Shown here in pieces: positions 32,308-45,074 of a stretch of 64,000 nucleotides of DNA. The stretch is from Grifola frondosa (lineage: Eukaryota > Basidiomycota > Agaricomycetes > Polyporales > Grifolaceae): positions 558,001 through 622,000 of the forward strand of contig LUGG01000006.1 in NCBI GenBank assembly GCA_001683735.1, in the 5' to 3' direction. The notes beneath the pieces are model-generated. The model did not search any database. It was not told where the DNA came from and was given only the letters and a program-made list of their open reading frames with translations. Position 1 is the stretch's first letter, and the number at the start of each line of letters is the position of its first letter. Position numbers and translations under genes: made by a program.

Positions 32308-33177
32308 ATGGTATGTCTTGATACTATAGACGATGTGAACGATATTCTGACCTGCCGTGCCGACAGGCTGACGTTACCGACCCCCAAGTTGCTGCCGACC
32401 TCAAGAAGAAGCGGACTTTCCGCACGTTCTCCTACCGTGGAGTTGAGCTTGATAAACTCCTGGACCTAAGCAACGAGGAGGTGCGTGATATACGGTATTT
32501 GCGTGTACTCTGTCTGATAGGGAAGTTGTGATAGTTCGTCGAGGTGAGCATTGTACCGTCATAATGGCTGCGGCGAATGTGAACGCGTTTGGCCAGCTCG
32601 TCCACGCTCGCGCCCGCCGCCGGTTCCAGCGCGGTCTCAAGCGCCGCCCTATGGGTCTCATCAAGAAGCTGCGGAAAGCCAAGAAGGAGGCACCTCCAAA
32701 TGAGAAGCCCGCCGTCGTAAAGACCCACCTGCGTGACATGATTATCGTCCCGGAGATGATCGGCAGCGTTGTCGGCATCTACAACGGCAAGGTGTGTTGG
32801 TTCAGCGGTAGTATATCGCTGCGTGCAGGTTTTTGAATGGAGGGGATCAGGTTTTCAACTCTGTGGAAATCAAGCCTGAGATGACCGGCCACTACCTTGC
32901 GGAGTTCTCGTGCTCGTACCGGCCCGTCAAGCACGGTCGCCCTGGTGTACGTGTCTTTCGCATGACGAATTGGCTATTGCTCATATCTTCCTGGTGCCCT
33001 TTTTTCATAACAGATTGGTGCGACACACTGTAAGTATATGATCGTATATCAGGATGTATCAACTTCTGACGTATGCCTCCCCTCATCTAGCCTCTCGTTT
33101 GTACGTTATGATTGCATTATCCGCACGTTTTGAATTCTTCCTGACGAATGGTTGTTTACAGCATTCCTCTCAAGTAG
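32308..33177 (+). CDS. RPS15: 40S ribosomal protein uS19 (S15), eight coding exons
   Basis: The exons are 32308-32310, 32367-32480, 32535-32543, 32597-32791, 32851-32946, 33014-33029, 33091-33100 and 33162-33177. Together they make 459 nt, exactly 152 codons plus stop, the usual length. Exon 1 holds only the ATG. Exon 3 is 9 nt (FVE). Exons 6, 7 and 8 are 16, 10 and 16 nt and supply IGATHSSRFIPLK. The protein reads [112 protein letters not shown] and PVKHGRPG. All introns are GT-AG and every junction keeps the frame. uS19 sits on the small-subunit head near the decoding site. Confidence 0.95.
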
Positions 33178-35037
33178 AGGCTCGGGTTTACGATTGTCAT
33201 GTCTTTTTTCCATCACCATGTGCTGTAGTTCCAAAAGTAATATGCGACATGCATGCTATGCGCGAGATGCATGAGGTGCCTGCTGGCTTTACTCTGGACC
33301 TTGGAAGTTGTGTGTGTGGCATTCACGTACGCCGAGATGTCCTAAGTGCTTCCGACGCTGTATCTACACCCTCGATGAGGATTGAATGGATTCGCATTGT
33401 TGTATGCAATACGTCTTTCGCAGGTAATGCGAGTCAATTATCCCATGCTGATTCGCGGTCGAGATCACCTCTCAACCTCAGAAATTGCCGACAATATATG
33501 ACAATTTGCAATCAGGTACGAGCCCTTGAAGATCATTGAAGACGCTAAGCTGGTTCATGAGGCACGTTGCCCATATACTCTGAACTGAACGCTTGGAGAC
33601 GTACTCTCTGACTGAGCCCTCTACGATATCATTCGCCTTGCTTCAAAGTTCAGCTGTAATTACCTGTCCGTTCGCTTGACCAGACCTCAGGCTGGCTCCG
33701 ACTTCAGCGCTCTGTTGGACACGATATAACTGTTGGGTTCGCAAATTGCGTGTGCATGCGATTAACATGCTTGGAGTGCCTTTTATATATGGTAAGATCT
33801 CCGGAAGTCTTCAGCCGTCGGTCGAGAGCTAGAATTTCTTTGATGAGGGTGAGCATTGGCGGAATGTCTCGTCCAACCGCCAGTGACCTCATTTGATTGC
33901 TTTTCTTTTGACTACGTGCATTGTTGGTTTGATAGTTTGACTAGCCCCCAAAAAAATGGTAATAATCATACATAAAAAAGCGGGCCGAGTTGAATGGGCA
34001 TAAATGTCAGGTGAGTTTCATCATGACCTTCTACCGAGGTGGTATATTAACTTAACATCCGTCCATAAAGCCGCAGTAGGCTCGCTAGCCAGCCTCTATA
34101 TGTGGAAGATAGTCGTTCCTCTGTATAGACAGCTGCAGCATCGCCCGCAGGACACGTTTCAAGTATCCTCGGCACTAATATTTCGATCGTCGTAGGAAGA
34201 CCAGGCTTGGTCAGACAATGACTTCACCTGGAGCAGAGAAACAAAGTTAGAGAAAGAAACGATATTAAGATATGTTGCAGCGGTGGCGATCCACAATCGC
34301 GTTACATCCATCCGGTGACGTCGAACACAGTAAGTACGTGTCGGAGCTTGACACCTGCTTGCAGAATTAGCTCTGTGTATGATTCAGGTGACAGTCTGTG
34401 GGCCATATGGGACTATATGTGTGGGTATAGTCAGTAAAGAGATCGTGAGGATTCTATCCTAGTCACGATCCTTGAAGTGAAATCGATCATCATCATATCC
34501 GATCAGAGTTCCGTATATGTTCGTCTACAAACCTTCATGGTCCGCGCTGAAAATTGCAGATTCCGACGTGAATGTTCATATGCAAATTTGGCAAGACGTT
34601 GAACCTGTGAATGACGGTTGTTCAATTACTCAAGGCTACTCGTACCCATATTCTTCTCGCTATCGATCTCTCTGGTGTTCAATCAATCATCCTGACGCGA
34701 TCGGATACATGACTTCGTCAAATAACCATCTTGTTGGAGGCAATGAAAACGGGGTGAGGTTATCTCACCGTATGATACGAACAACCATTATTGCTTTTAT
34801 CAAGGTCCAACTATTGGGACACTGCAGGATGACATCCACCCTATTGTATGGCAAAGAACATTTTATGTTTAACAACTCTGTTTTCTGCATCTGCCCCAGA
34901 CTCTGTCATGAACTTGAGTGGCGGCGCATGAGTGTACCCGATCAAGTTGGAGAGCGGGGTCATGACAGTATCACGCAATTGCTATTCGTCGCCCTAACGG
35001 CTGATTTAAGGGTATAGATGTTCGTCCGTGCTATATG
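33178..35037. other. About 1.9 kb without a recognised gene; one 166-codon open frame
   Basis: The region lies downstream of both RPS15 and the Lrg1-like gene. A plus-strand open frame at 34517-35017 (starting MFVYKPSWSALKIADSD) is the longest here. It has no recognisable motif, no repeats and no membrane pattern, and could be accidental. I looked for tRNA- or snoRNA-like signals (for example a TTCGANTC arm) and saw none that convince. Confidence 0.4.
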
Positions 35038-38000
35038 TTAAGTGAAGGAGTATAGTGAAGTACAGATACGTGAAATCAAAAGTGCCAGAGAAGGATGAGT
35101 GCAATGTCGAATGAAAATCCACACCAACAGTAGAAAGCGTATCGTCACTGTCAAATCCGCCTCGTTTACGCATGGCCATTTGGCGCGGACCCACTGGGGC
35201 TCTCGGTGCTCGGTCGTGGGTTCACGAAGGATGTTGGTCGCGAAGTAGGGCGACCAGCCTCCGGCATAGGAGGCGGTCGTTTCCAGTGGAGCCCATTCGC
35301 TGCTGGGACTCTGCATATTAGGTGCCCTGGGTTGAGGAGAATGAATGGCAGTCGTCGAGCCCTGCGACGATGAAGGCGGGGGTGCCCCGGGAGGAGGGTA
35401 TGAGAACGATGGATGTTGCAGGTTAGGGGGAGGCTGCTGTTGCTGCTGCCTGGACTGAGGATGACCGTTCCGAAGCATGCCGTCAGATGACGATGGGGCT
35501 CCCATTTGTGGTCGCTCGAGGAACTGGGGATTCGAGTGTGCGGTTCTAGGAGAATCCAATTAGCGAATTGGGGGTTGTAATTATATTCAATGCCTACCTT
35601 GGTGGCATTGCGCGCATATCTTCGGGTTTTGGTGTTCCGGGATTGAGGTTGAAAGGCGCCGAACCTAATATTGGTGATGTCAAGCCAGGCGTCCGCCCGC
35701 CCGCTTTGAAGCGCATGTATGCATCGCATTTCTTCAGGAACTCCTTGCTGGGAAGCTCCATGCTGTTTGCAAAGTATTCTTGATCGTGCAGAATCGATAA
35801 GAATTCTTCGGGGACGCAGTAGAATTCATCCTGATTCTCAAGCAACGACGTCACAACGCGGATCGCCCCGAAGCTCTCGTCCCGCACCGCATCTCGGCCG
35901 CGAGAATACAAGACACTAGGACAGATAACCGTTGCCAGATTGGGAAGATCCATCTTGCTTCCAGTCTCTTCGTCCATGTGTGCGAATGATGCGACCCACT
36001 TCAGGAACACGAAAAGAACTTCGAGTGTGTCTCTGTGGGCCTTCGGGAGGATGAGGGAAACCATGTGCAACATGCGTTTTCGTTCTGCCTCCGTCGGTAG
36101 GGCTAAATTGCATAATTAACAAGTGGCAACCAGCATATCTGGACAACGTACATTGGGATGCGATGAACAAGCGGTGTAGTTGTATGTCATCAAGGGGTCA
36201 GGTAGGTCTCGGAAGAATTTCTTCAGCAACGCAGCTAGTTGTACTGGATTATCCTGTGTAAGTCTACTGACGACGGATCCCGATCAATGGCTTCCGTTAA
36301 TTCCTTGAGTCGCCTGATGTTGCCGTTGCGTCGGAAAATACCCTCAATGGACATGTCTATATAAGTTTGAGGATCAATTACGGAACACTCGGTGAAATTG
36401 CGGTAACCTACCCATCTGCCTCATCGCGGATACCACGTCGTCAACAAAACTTGGAATCTTCAGCGTTGCTCGTGACGCGCCAAGCAGTGAATCTGCGCCT
36501 TCTCTCTCGACAAGGAGTTCCAGGGGAACGCCGAAGACGCCTTGAGTGACGGTGAGGAATAAGATCAAACCATAAGGGAAAAAAACACTTGCCCTTTTTC
36601 TTCACATTCTTCTTATCATTGCCGGGTTTGAACAATTTATTCCAGAATGAGCTCTTCTTGATCTCTACCAACTCCAGAATTTCGTCCAGGTCAAATTGGT
36701 CTCGCAGTGGTGACCGCTGTAGTACCAATACTGCCGAGTGTCGGACGATGGCGAGCTCTAGAGGTGTGAGCTCCGCAATGAATGGTATCGAACTCTGCCG
36801 TGGAAGAGAGCGCCGCTGTTCCCTTGCCTGAGCCGCCTCAAAAATTTGAGGAATATCAGCGAGCGTGATACCGTCCTCCACTCCGCCCACCATTGCCTCC
36901 TCAATGCCGCCAGAAGGTGAATTAGGAGCAGAATCATCCACAATCTTGACCTCCGTATTCGCTCGGTTGAACGAAGGTCGATTAATCTGACTCTGCACGC
37001 TGGTGTCGATCGCTCCGGGTGAAGCTGGTTGGGGTCGCAGCGAATGTACATGCGCTTGATGAGGGCCTTTGTGAATACGCGCAGATGACGGCTGGCCAAG
37101 CTGAGGTGCAGAACGATTGTGTTGTGGAGATACAAACTCGTGCGCTCGCTGCGAATGCGCCACGTCAGTGGCTTGCGCAACCTTGCCGGCCGGACTCTCT
37201 ACGATTGTCGACCGTTTGGGTACACGAGCCGTAGAAGATAATTTGCGATCTAGATGGACCGATTTGAGGCGATTGATCTCCGTTGAATTGCGGTATGGAT
37301 CATCCTCAAATTCTCTTTGAGAGATCTGGCCTTGCGCTGGGGTGGCGGCTGTCGTCAAAATCAGCGCATAAAATTTCAGTTTAACATTAAACCTACCTGG
37401 CGAAGCTGGAACAACGCCGCGCTTCTTCAGCAACACATATAATCGCCGCAAGGCTACGTTCAACAAGAACGCGTACTGCTCCAATCGTGAGACAGTCTGA
37501 AAACCGCCGCGGCAACCACCATGGGCGTGCTCTGTGCACAGGATCACTGTCGGCACAGTCCCAAAAGACGCAGTGTCTTTCATCGAGTCCACCCCGAAAA
37601 CGAATAGACCAACGTTAGCAGGTGGTCGACGAGCAGTGGATAGCTTGGGCGCCTCTTTATCCTTGTCCTTATCTTCAGGGCTCTTCGGTGGTGGGGGCTC
37701 TTTCGCTACCGGAACAGCCGCAGCTACTCCACAGGTACTACACTGTAGACAGTGCGAATGCCATCGTTGATAAGTACCAAGTCGGACACAGTCTTCTTCC
37801 ACAGTTTGATTGCATTTGACGCATAAATCAGATGGTGGATTGACGACATTGACCTTTGCGAGTGAAGGATCTCGAGGAGCAGCAGAGAATGGTGATTCAC
37901 CCGCATTTTCCGGAGCTAAGCTCTTGAACCCGTACGTCACTCCTTGGGTTCCTAAATTGCCAGTGTCGCTCTGGGTCATGATTTCCCGTTCGCGCGCTTC

Positions 38001-40052
38001 ATCATCCGCTTCACACTCGGATTGCCTCCCTGGATCGCCAGCATATGCAACTTGTCCAGAAAAGAAGTGATTGCCTCGCGAACGTCCTGCTCCCGTTCCA
38101 ACTTCAGTGCCCCTGTCAAAGCTATTCGGATGAGAATCTTCAGATAATGTGCCAAGCCTGTCACAAGCGCCAACAGTTCCTGCGTCATACCCATCCGACG
38201 TGCGCCTGTCTCTTGTGTGTGAGAAAGCAAAGTGAACAAGTCAACGGTCTTGCGACACAACATCCTTGCCTCCCGGACGTGCGACATGCCTAGTAACAAT
38301 CAGTAATTTAAGAAAGACATCAAATGATTCTTAAATTGATCACGAACGAACCTTTAAGTTTCAACCGCGCAAAGTGATACTCCAGATCGTCGATGGTTGC
38401 GAAAAGAACTTCGACGTGCAGGATGAATTTCTCAGCCATCCTGATGGCCTCGAGGTATTGACCGTTGCTGACTTGCCGTAGCATGTCCGAGATACATGCC
38501 GCGCTGGACTCTTCGAACGCAGACAGTACGCTAGATGCCAAAGACTGAGAGGCACGCGAAATCCTAGAAGGCAACAACTCACGTCCAAATACGATAAACC
38601 TGCTGTTCCATCCTGATCTGTTTGTCTCTCAAAGTGGAAGCAGTCTCCCTCCGCTCCTCTTCAATATATGGCGACTCCACTGCATTACCATCCGCGTCCT
38701 CAGCGCCAGGTTGGGGAATACTGAGGGGTCTGCGCGAAGAGACTTTAACGTTCCAGAACTAAAAGTCGACATTACTACAATGATTCGCATGAAGCACGGA
38801 AGACGCGTCACCTTATTGATCATGTAGCACTCCGGGTGCCAACACTCATCTCGCATGTTTCTGTTAATCTCCACAAACTGTTTCAAGATCGCGCTATTGC
38901 ATCCAGCACACTTGGTTGCGTATCGCGTTGAGTAGTGGAAGTGGCAGTACACGTCCCCTTCATGTTCGTAGTAAGAATCCTGGGGACCAAACAAAGTTGG
39001 GCACACAGAGCATGTGAAATGCTCCACATGGAACTTTTTATCTAGAATGATCATCACGACAAGGATTATATGTTCAATTCCCAGGCCTACTCACTGCATG
39101 CCGTAATGTAACTTCCTCTCAGTGCAGTACCACACTTCGCACAAATGAGGTTTAGACGCCCGAAGTAGTCCCGCTCACATAGCGGATGTTGTTTACCATC
39201 TTGCCCGTCGATGGGAAAGAATTTAGATGCGACTACCGTACCACAATCCTACATGCCAATGAACGGTGTACAGCGACATAGAAGATGCAAGTACTCACCA
39301 TACATTTGAAACATTGCAGGTGATAAACAGCACCCAAGGCCCGAACGAACGCGCCCTGCATTGCTTTTCCGCAAGCCGCACATGGCCTAACCGTAAAGTT
39401 TCGTCAAAATATCTTGGTAGCGCAGTAGACGCGAAAGGAGACGAATGCACATCGAATATAGGAGCCGCGAGGACGAAAGCAACACTTACGTGGTTGTGAC
39501 GCCTGTATGTGTCGTTGACGTGCCAGCGGGTTGGCTCCCCCCAGGAGTAGAGGGATCAGAATAAAGAGAGGATTCAGAGTGAACACTTCGGGGCCGACTT
39601 CTGGGCGCATCAGAATGGTCGGACCAAGACGATTGATTATGGTTGCTAGAGCTGGCCGGAGTGCTTGGTCGGCTAGCAGTCAAGAAAGTCTGAGATTGAG
39701 AAGGGCCTTGGTCGGATACCTGGAGATCATTCCCATTCTGATACGTTGTGTGATTCAAATCCTCGCTACGAGCATGAGGATGGTCATCAGATTTGGCTCT
39801 CTTCTGATCGAGGTCGCGCGGAGAGCCAACGGTGGAAGCTCTGTGTGGTGCATTTGGACGTTCGAGAGGGCGGTTGTTGGCAGGTGGAGAAGCAGAGGAA
39901 GATACACGGGGAGGTGAAGGAGGGCGACGGTCATGATCATGATCTGAATCTTGGTCGGAGGCCATGTAAGCTAGAGTAGCGGAGTCTCCAGACGACTGAG
40001 AGCTGATAGAAAGCTGCTTGAGCTGACGGTCCTGGTCTACGGAGCCGCTCAT
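35038..40052 (-). CDS. Lrg1-like Rho GTPase-activating protein with three LIM domains
   Basis: In yeast, Lrg1 turns off Rho1 in cell-wall integrity and polarised growth. The start MSGSVDQDRQLKQLS was preferred over the ATG 15 nt upstream because a 3' splice site (cttttcag) lies between them. After a Ser/Pro-rich N terminus come three LIM zinc domains. The first contains CKAMQ-like AACGKAMQGAFVRALG and YHLQCFKCMDCG. The second contains CNKKFHVEHFTCSVCP and YCHFHYSTRYATKCAGC. The third, after a helical spacer, contains CVKCNQTVEEDCVRLG and WHSHCLQCSTCG. The C-terminal RhoGAP domain has the arginine finger in GIFRRNGNIRRL (about 36320), then KMDLPNLATVICPSVLY. A glutamine/proline-rich tail follows. 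The exact stop is unsure because the frame may shift in a C run near 35195. Confidence 0.85.
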
Positions 40053-40837
40053 TGCTGAAAAGACCAAGAGCGCAGATCACCAGAAGGCGTTCAAGGTGGA
40101 AAGGAGGGAAGTCGACACTGGCGTCGAAGGCGAGCACGGGGAAAGCAGCACTATGAATTGGGAACAGCAATTTCGGGGCTTATGTCACGGTCACGTACGG
40201 GGTTACGCCGTCATTCAAACTTCAAATGTCACGCATAGCCGGTTACCGTGCTCAAGCGCTCAAATCTCAGTACCATTGCCTTGCAAAGATCTGAATTATA
40301 CAGAGTACTATAGTATGCTCATCATTTGTTCGTGCGTTTTGTCTGCCGTTGGCGTGCACATCTTGGAGACCTGCAGCTATGGAGACCTCGGGACCCGGCT
40401 TCAACAAATTCACCTACACCCGTTTCACCTCGTCACGGCTGTACAGATGCGCCTCAATGCCGTTCCCCGCATCCGCTATTATTATCGAACGATGAACGAT
40501 GGCTGTCACAATTCCAAAGACTCTGTTACTCACCAAATATCTTTATAGATGCGTGATCGCTAACGGTTCGCTTCCGATATCTGTTCTGTCAAGGATGAAA
40601 TGTCAAATGCACAGCATACGCACTGCAAAACGACACAGCACACTATTCTATTCAACAGCTGAGTCTCCGTCTTCATTCATCTGACTGACATGCCGGGTAC
40701 GGATATCAGCATCTCGCCTCAGCTGATTCTCTAACATTCTGTGATTCTGGATTCATAGGACATGTTTCAGCTTGTTCAGTCGGATGTGTATATTTTCTTC
40801 GCTAGCAATCTTCTCAAATCACACTTGCCCTACTCGA
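40053..40837. other. Intergenic, about 0.8 kb, no gene accepted
   Basis: This holds the Lrg1-like promoter and the 3' flank of the carboxypeptidase gene. A 150-codon plus-strand open frame at 40096-40548 has no recognisable motif and begins on the promoter side of the Lrg1 gene. I do not call it. Confidence 0.45.
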
Positions 40838-43270
40838 CTACGCGGTAGATTCATCCGCATTGAGGATCAACGTGGTGAAGAACCTGATCATCTCGATGAA
40901 CGCATCTGCGCTTATAGCTGACCAGGAAAATTAGCACCCAACAATTAGACGGAGAAGGCGACTCACATTCATTAACAGTGTGCACTCCGCTCAACGAATT
41001 TCCGGTCCCAGCGTTGTGGTGGTTGTACCGAAAAATGTGCGGGTCAACGCCCAGTAGTATCGTGTATCTGCAGCATTAACCTGTATCAGTTCTTTATATC
41101 AACACAAACCATTCAGAATGACACACCTGTATTCCCAGACATAATACCAGGTGCCACAACAATGTTATCTCCTAGCAAGGAGCGATGAGCATTGTATGCG
41201 GCCTTGATGGTACCCGACAACAATTGGTATGGCACGGCGTCTGCGCCAATCGGGGTGATCGGCGCAGGCTCCAGAGCTGCGCCCCACGCATCGCTGAGGG
41301 TGAGGGTACCATATGCAGGGGCATCCTGCGTGCTCACGCTAGTGCCGAACGCAGTATAGGACAAATTGAAATCCGAAGCAAGAGATTTCAGGAGATTCGT
41401 GTCATGTTCTTTCACAACATCCACCGAACTGAAAATATAGACGTCATAACCTGAATCGAGAAGTGTGAACGCTACGGCTATCACGAACCTATCAGTGGCG
41501 ACACGATGGTTTACCACAGCCCAAGCCTAAATAAATTGTATTCAAAATCAACACGTTTTAATATGTCAAACTCAATATTGGACGCACCAGCTCCGGAAGC
41601 GCGTTCGTCTTCACACCACCGTCGATCAAATCTATTGCCTGGGTCGTGCCCACGAACGCCTTGAACACAGGATCTGCAAACAGCGCCTCTTCGGCAGTAC
41701 GCAATGCTCTATCTGACTTTGTAGATCTCTTGATAGCCTTGCGCACATAGGACGAGAGCAATGGTGCATGCTCTGCAATACACTGAGCCTTCCAGTACAT
41801 CGGAGTGTCTCGTGCCAGTTTTGCCTCATATGGGTTGGACTCGTAGTGGACGAGGAGAGCAGCAAGGATGCCGATCGTCTGTATAGGAGTACTTAGTATG
41901 TGGACGATGCTGTGTATTATATCACCTACAGTATGTGAAGGTGGGATACTCGAGTGTCCTCCAGGGGAGGTCACTTCGACGCGGACATCGATGTACCCCT
42001 TCTCAGCAATTGCAGGCGTGGCAAACACACCGCCAAACTCTTGTGAGAATCCTCCTGAAAGCGCGAGTGTATGAGATTAGACATTGATGCGGCAGATCCA
42101 GCACGGAAACGTACCGCCTTCGTCTACCAGCATGAAGAACGCATTTTCGCCATACGTCGATAGAAGATACTTCCCGATCGCAGAAGCGCCCTATCAGGAC
42201 ATAGTGAGCGTCGAGAATTCGTAATGTTACCCAGTCACGCACGTATATCCCACTAGCTTCCTCGTCAAAGCCGAATGCAAGGACAACGCTTCGGGTGGGT
42301 TGGAAGCCACGTTCAAGCAATGTCTCGATGGAAGACCTGGGCGTTTTGAGAACAAGCTCGCAACAGCGGTATACAAAGGATATACATACAGGACGCCAAT
42401 CAGACCGCTCTTGTCATCCGAACTTCCACGACCCCAAATGCGCTCTCCTGGTGCATCCATTACTAAAATTCGAAGAATTGTGTTAAATGAAGCACGAACC
42501 ATCAAAATAACCAGAGAATGGTGGATGCGCCCATTCATCAGCAGTGTCCGGGTTGACAGGTACGACATCTGTGGAAACTGTTATCAATCCCCAAACCACA
42601 TGGATCACATCCAGCAACTTACCTTGATGAGCAGCCAAGAGAAGAGGCTTCAATGATACGTCCGAGCCTTTCCAAACATAAACGAGACCGTAGGTGTTGA
42701 CCTTCGTGAGTTCAAGTGTAGCGTGGCTGAATAGACAGACGTTGGAGGTCAAATATACGACACTTAAGCGCAAGGTACTCACACTTGAGGAAATGCTGTA
42801 AGAAGATAATCGTGGAATGGGCCAAACACTTCCCAGCGAGGGTCAACTCCAACGGGCTGCATCTTGTCATAAGACTGAGTTCTACCTCAAAGACGTTAGT
42901 TCTTTTGATCAATCAAACAGCGCATTTCCACATACGGGACTCTGACCGCGCCACCTAACCAGCCCACAGCTCTAGTCACGAAGGCGTCCGTCTCGTACGT
43001 CTCACCCAAACTGTTCCAAAGCTCCGCATTTTTCTCAGGTACAAGGGAAGACACCTGAGGGCACTGAGCGGGGTTGGCTTCCAGTGCGTAGTCGGACCAG
43101 CACGATGGAACGCGAACGAAGCCAAAAGAATACAAGCATGTGAAGAAGGCAAACAGTAGAAAGGTGCCGTGCGCGACGCAAATGACAAGACGCCTTGACT
43201 TCTTCTGCAGCGCGGGATCAGGCATACTCGAAGGGAGTAGTTCCCCCTTCATGGTTTTGGGAAACGACAT
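40838..43270 (-). CDS. CPS1: M20 family carboxypeptidase S-like vacuolar peptidase (Gly-Xaa carboxypeptidase)
   Basis: This zinc peptidase removes C-terminal residues from short peptides in the vacuole. The N terminus is cytosolic and basic (MSFPKTMKGELLPSS), followed by a signal anchor around residues 27-50 (CVAHGTFLLFAFFTCLYSFG). The luminal domain has AAHQDVVPVNP, joined over an intron, with metal-binding His and bridging Asp. Further on are WAHPPFSG, GRGSSDDKSGLIG with a second metal Asp, and LAFGFDEEASG with the catalytic Glu pair. Next come EKGYIDVRVEVTSPGGHSS, SIPPSHTVG and IDLIDGGVKTNALPE. The last exons give APGIMSGNT, HNAGTGNS and a tail MIRFFTTLILNADESTA, ending at the stop 40838-40840. 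It has about a dozen short introns. The start at 43270 is the first in-frame Met before the anchor. It is divergent from the mL44 gene. Confidence 0.9.
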
Positions 43271-43807
43271 GGTGGTTAAGTCGAAGGAGCGAGATCGGCC
43301 CGTTCAGCTGTCCGAGAAATATAGTCCCAGGTCCTCCGACCACCACGGGGTAGACGTGAGTGATATTGAAAGTTCCTTCCTTATCGTTGAGGTCGCCCCA
43401 GGAAAATCAGATGTGCATGATGTAGCCAGACATAACGAAAGAGGTGGGAAAGATAGCGCAAGACTTTGGTGAGTCCAATAAGATTAGCACTTAGCGCTGA
43501 GGCAAGTTAAGGGTATGCTGCGGAAAAAAATATTCACTAGTCATGCGGAAAAAATAGCCAGAGATTGCAATCAATTGGTTGAAAATACGTTGAATAATTC
43601 TCTGCATCAAAGAGGGTTGAGAAAGAGTTGCGTTACTGCAGACATACGGTGGAGGACGTCAAGCGCTAATACACTGGCGCCCATAATTTTGTGTTAGCGC
43701 CTGGAGCGGCCGGGGTGTTCCGGGGTCATAGTGTTTCCTTTTGAAGGATCCCAATTTTTTGGACAAGTACAGCTTGGGCGTGCTGGCGGACAACAAGGAG
43801 AACGCCA
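43271..43807. promoter_or_regulatory. Divergent intergenic region between CPS1-like and mL44 genes
   Basis: A 537-bp gap with both promoters. It contains ttagcgctgagg at about 43487. Open frames here are shadows. Confidence 0.5.
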
Positions 43808-45074
43808 ATGGGCTATGCGCAGAAACGACTTGCATCAACGGCTGCTAAGCTAGCTCATGTCTCTGCTTCACATCTAAAAAACCTTCCTACAAAAACACCC
43901 GCTCTCCCAACTTCTCCCAACCCCCCTTCGACGTTCATGCATGGGCTGCGTCACAATCTTCGCCCACCTCTGCCCTCACTGCGTTTGCACACCGAATAGG
44001 CCTTGGAGCTGTCCTGCCATCTACCGATGTGATTCAACAAGCGTGTACACACCCTTCCTTCCTCCCTCTCTGTCAGACGCTACATCCAAACGCTCCTCTA
44101 CCAGCCACGAATGGCTCGCTCGCGACGCTGGGTAATTCGTTGCTGGGCCTGTTTGCGGCAGAACATGTTAATGTATCGTACCCGCACCTTCCAACCCGCG
44201 TGGTTAAAGGCCGCTGTAAGCGCCTATGTTGGTCCGACGACTTGCGCCAACATTGCAAAAGAGATGGGCGTGACACCTGTTCTTCGATGGCATAGGCTTG
44301 TGAGTTCTCAATCTATACCATTGTTTTTGTCTTACAACTGGTTGCAGCCTAACACACCTACGCGTGCTGCCGTCCTGCACACCGATGCCCTCTCCTCCGT
44401 CCCACGAGCACTGACTGCCCTAGTATACCAATACCGTTCTCTGCTTTCTGCACGAAAATTTGCACAGCAATTTTTCTTCAGTCGCGAGGTTGATATGCGA
44501 AGTATGATCAAGTTCCGCGATCCTAAGCAGGCCCTGTCGGAAACTGTCGCTAAGTTTGGACGAGAAAGACCGGTGTCTAGGTGCGCAAATTTCTATTCAT
44601 GTCACAATTACAGATCCTTACTCCGGACGAACAGATTGCTTAAAGAAACCGGTCGGTATTCCAACTCGCCCGTATTCGTGGTTGGAATATTTTCGGGAGC
44701 CGACCAGCTTGGAGAAGGATTTGGTAGCTCTCTGAAAATGGCGGAATTCCGCGTGAGCAGTCTTCACATGCTGAAATCTCGTGCCTTTGTTTAACATGGC
44801 ATTGGCGCTCTCCCAACGCGTCCCTCCCTCAGGCGGCAGAAGACTCCTTACTGAGGCTCTATCTCACGCGACAACCACCACACCTGATGCAGCTGCCGAC
44901 CTCGACGTTCCCCGATGCGTTGGGAAGCGTGTTTGACGCGAAAGGGCCGGAACGGGAGTACGTGCCGGGTGAGTTGGAGACTCCGAGGTGCTGTACGGCA
45001 GCTCTGGGCGGACGGGGATGCGCACACCTGGACGGCGTTCAATCCTGTCAGAGGCGGGTTTAGACGACGTATAG
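43808..45074 (+). CDS. MRPL3: Mitochondrial large ribosomal subunit protein mL44 (MRPL3), RNase III-like fold
   Basis: mL44 is a structural protein of the mitochondrial 54S subunit with a degenerate RNase III fold. The N terminus, MGYAQKRLASTAAKLAHVSA, is rich in basic and small residues as in mitochondrial targeting. The body reads FDVHAWAASQ, IGLGAVLPSTDVIQQACTHP, TLGNSLLGLFAAEHVNVSYP, AAVSAYVGPTTCANIAKEMG, FAQQFFFSREVDMRSMIKFR, SPVFVVGIFSGADQLGEGFG, SSLKMAEFRAAEDSLLRLYL and a tail GRRSILSEAGLDDV. Frame breaks: six C at about 43921 where seven are needed, GG at about 44213 where two more G fit, and a lone G at about 44984 where GG restores PEVLYG. The stop at 45072-45074 follows from the last repair; without it the frame would stop at 45061. 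Confidence 0.83.

Noticed and set aside
40096..40548. 150-codon plus-strand frame between the LIM-RhoGAP and carboxypeptidase genes
   Set aside because: No recognisable domain, no splice or promoter support, and it lies across the divergent upstream region of the LIM-RhoGAP gene.
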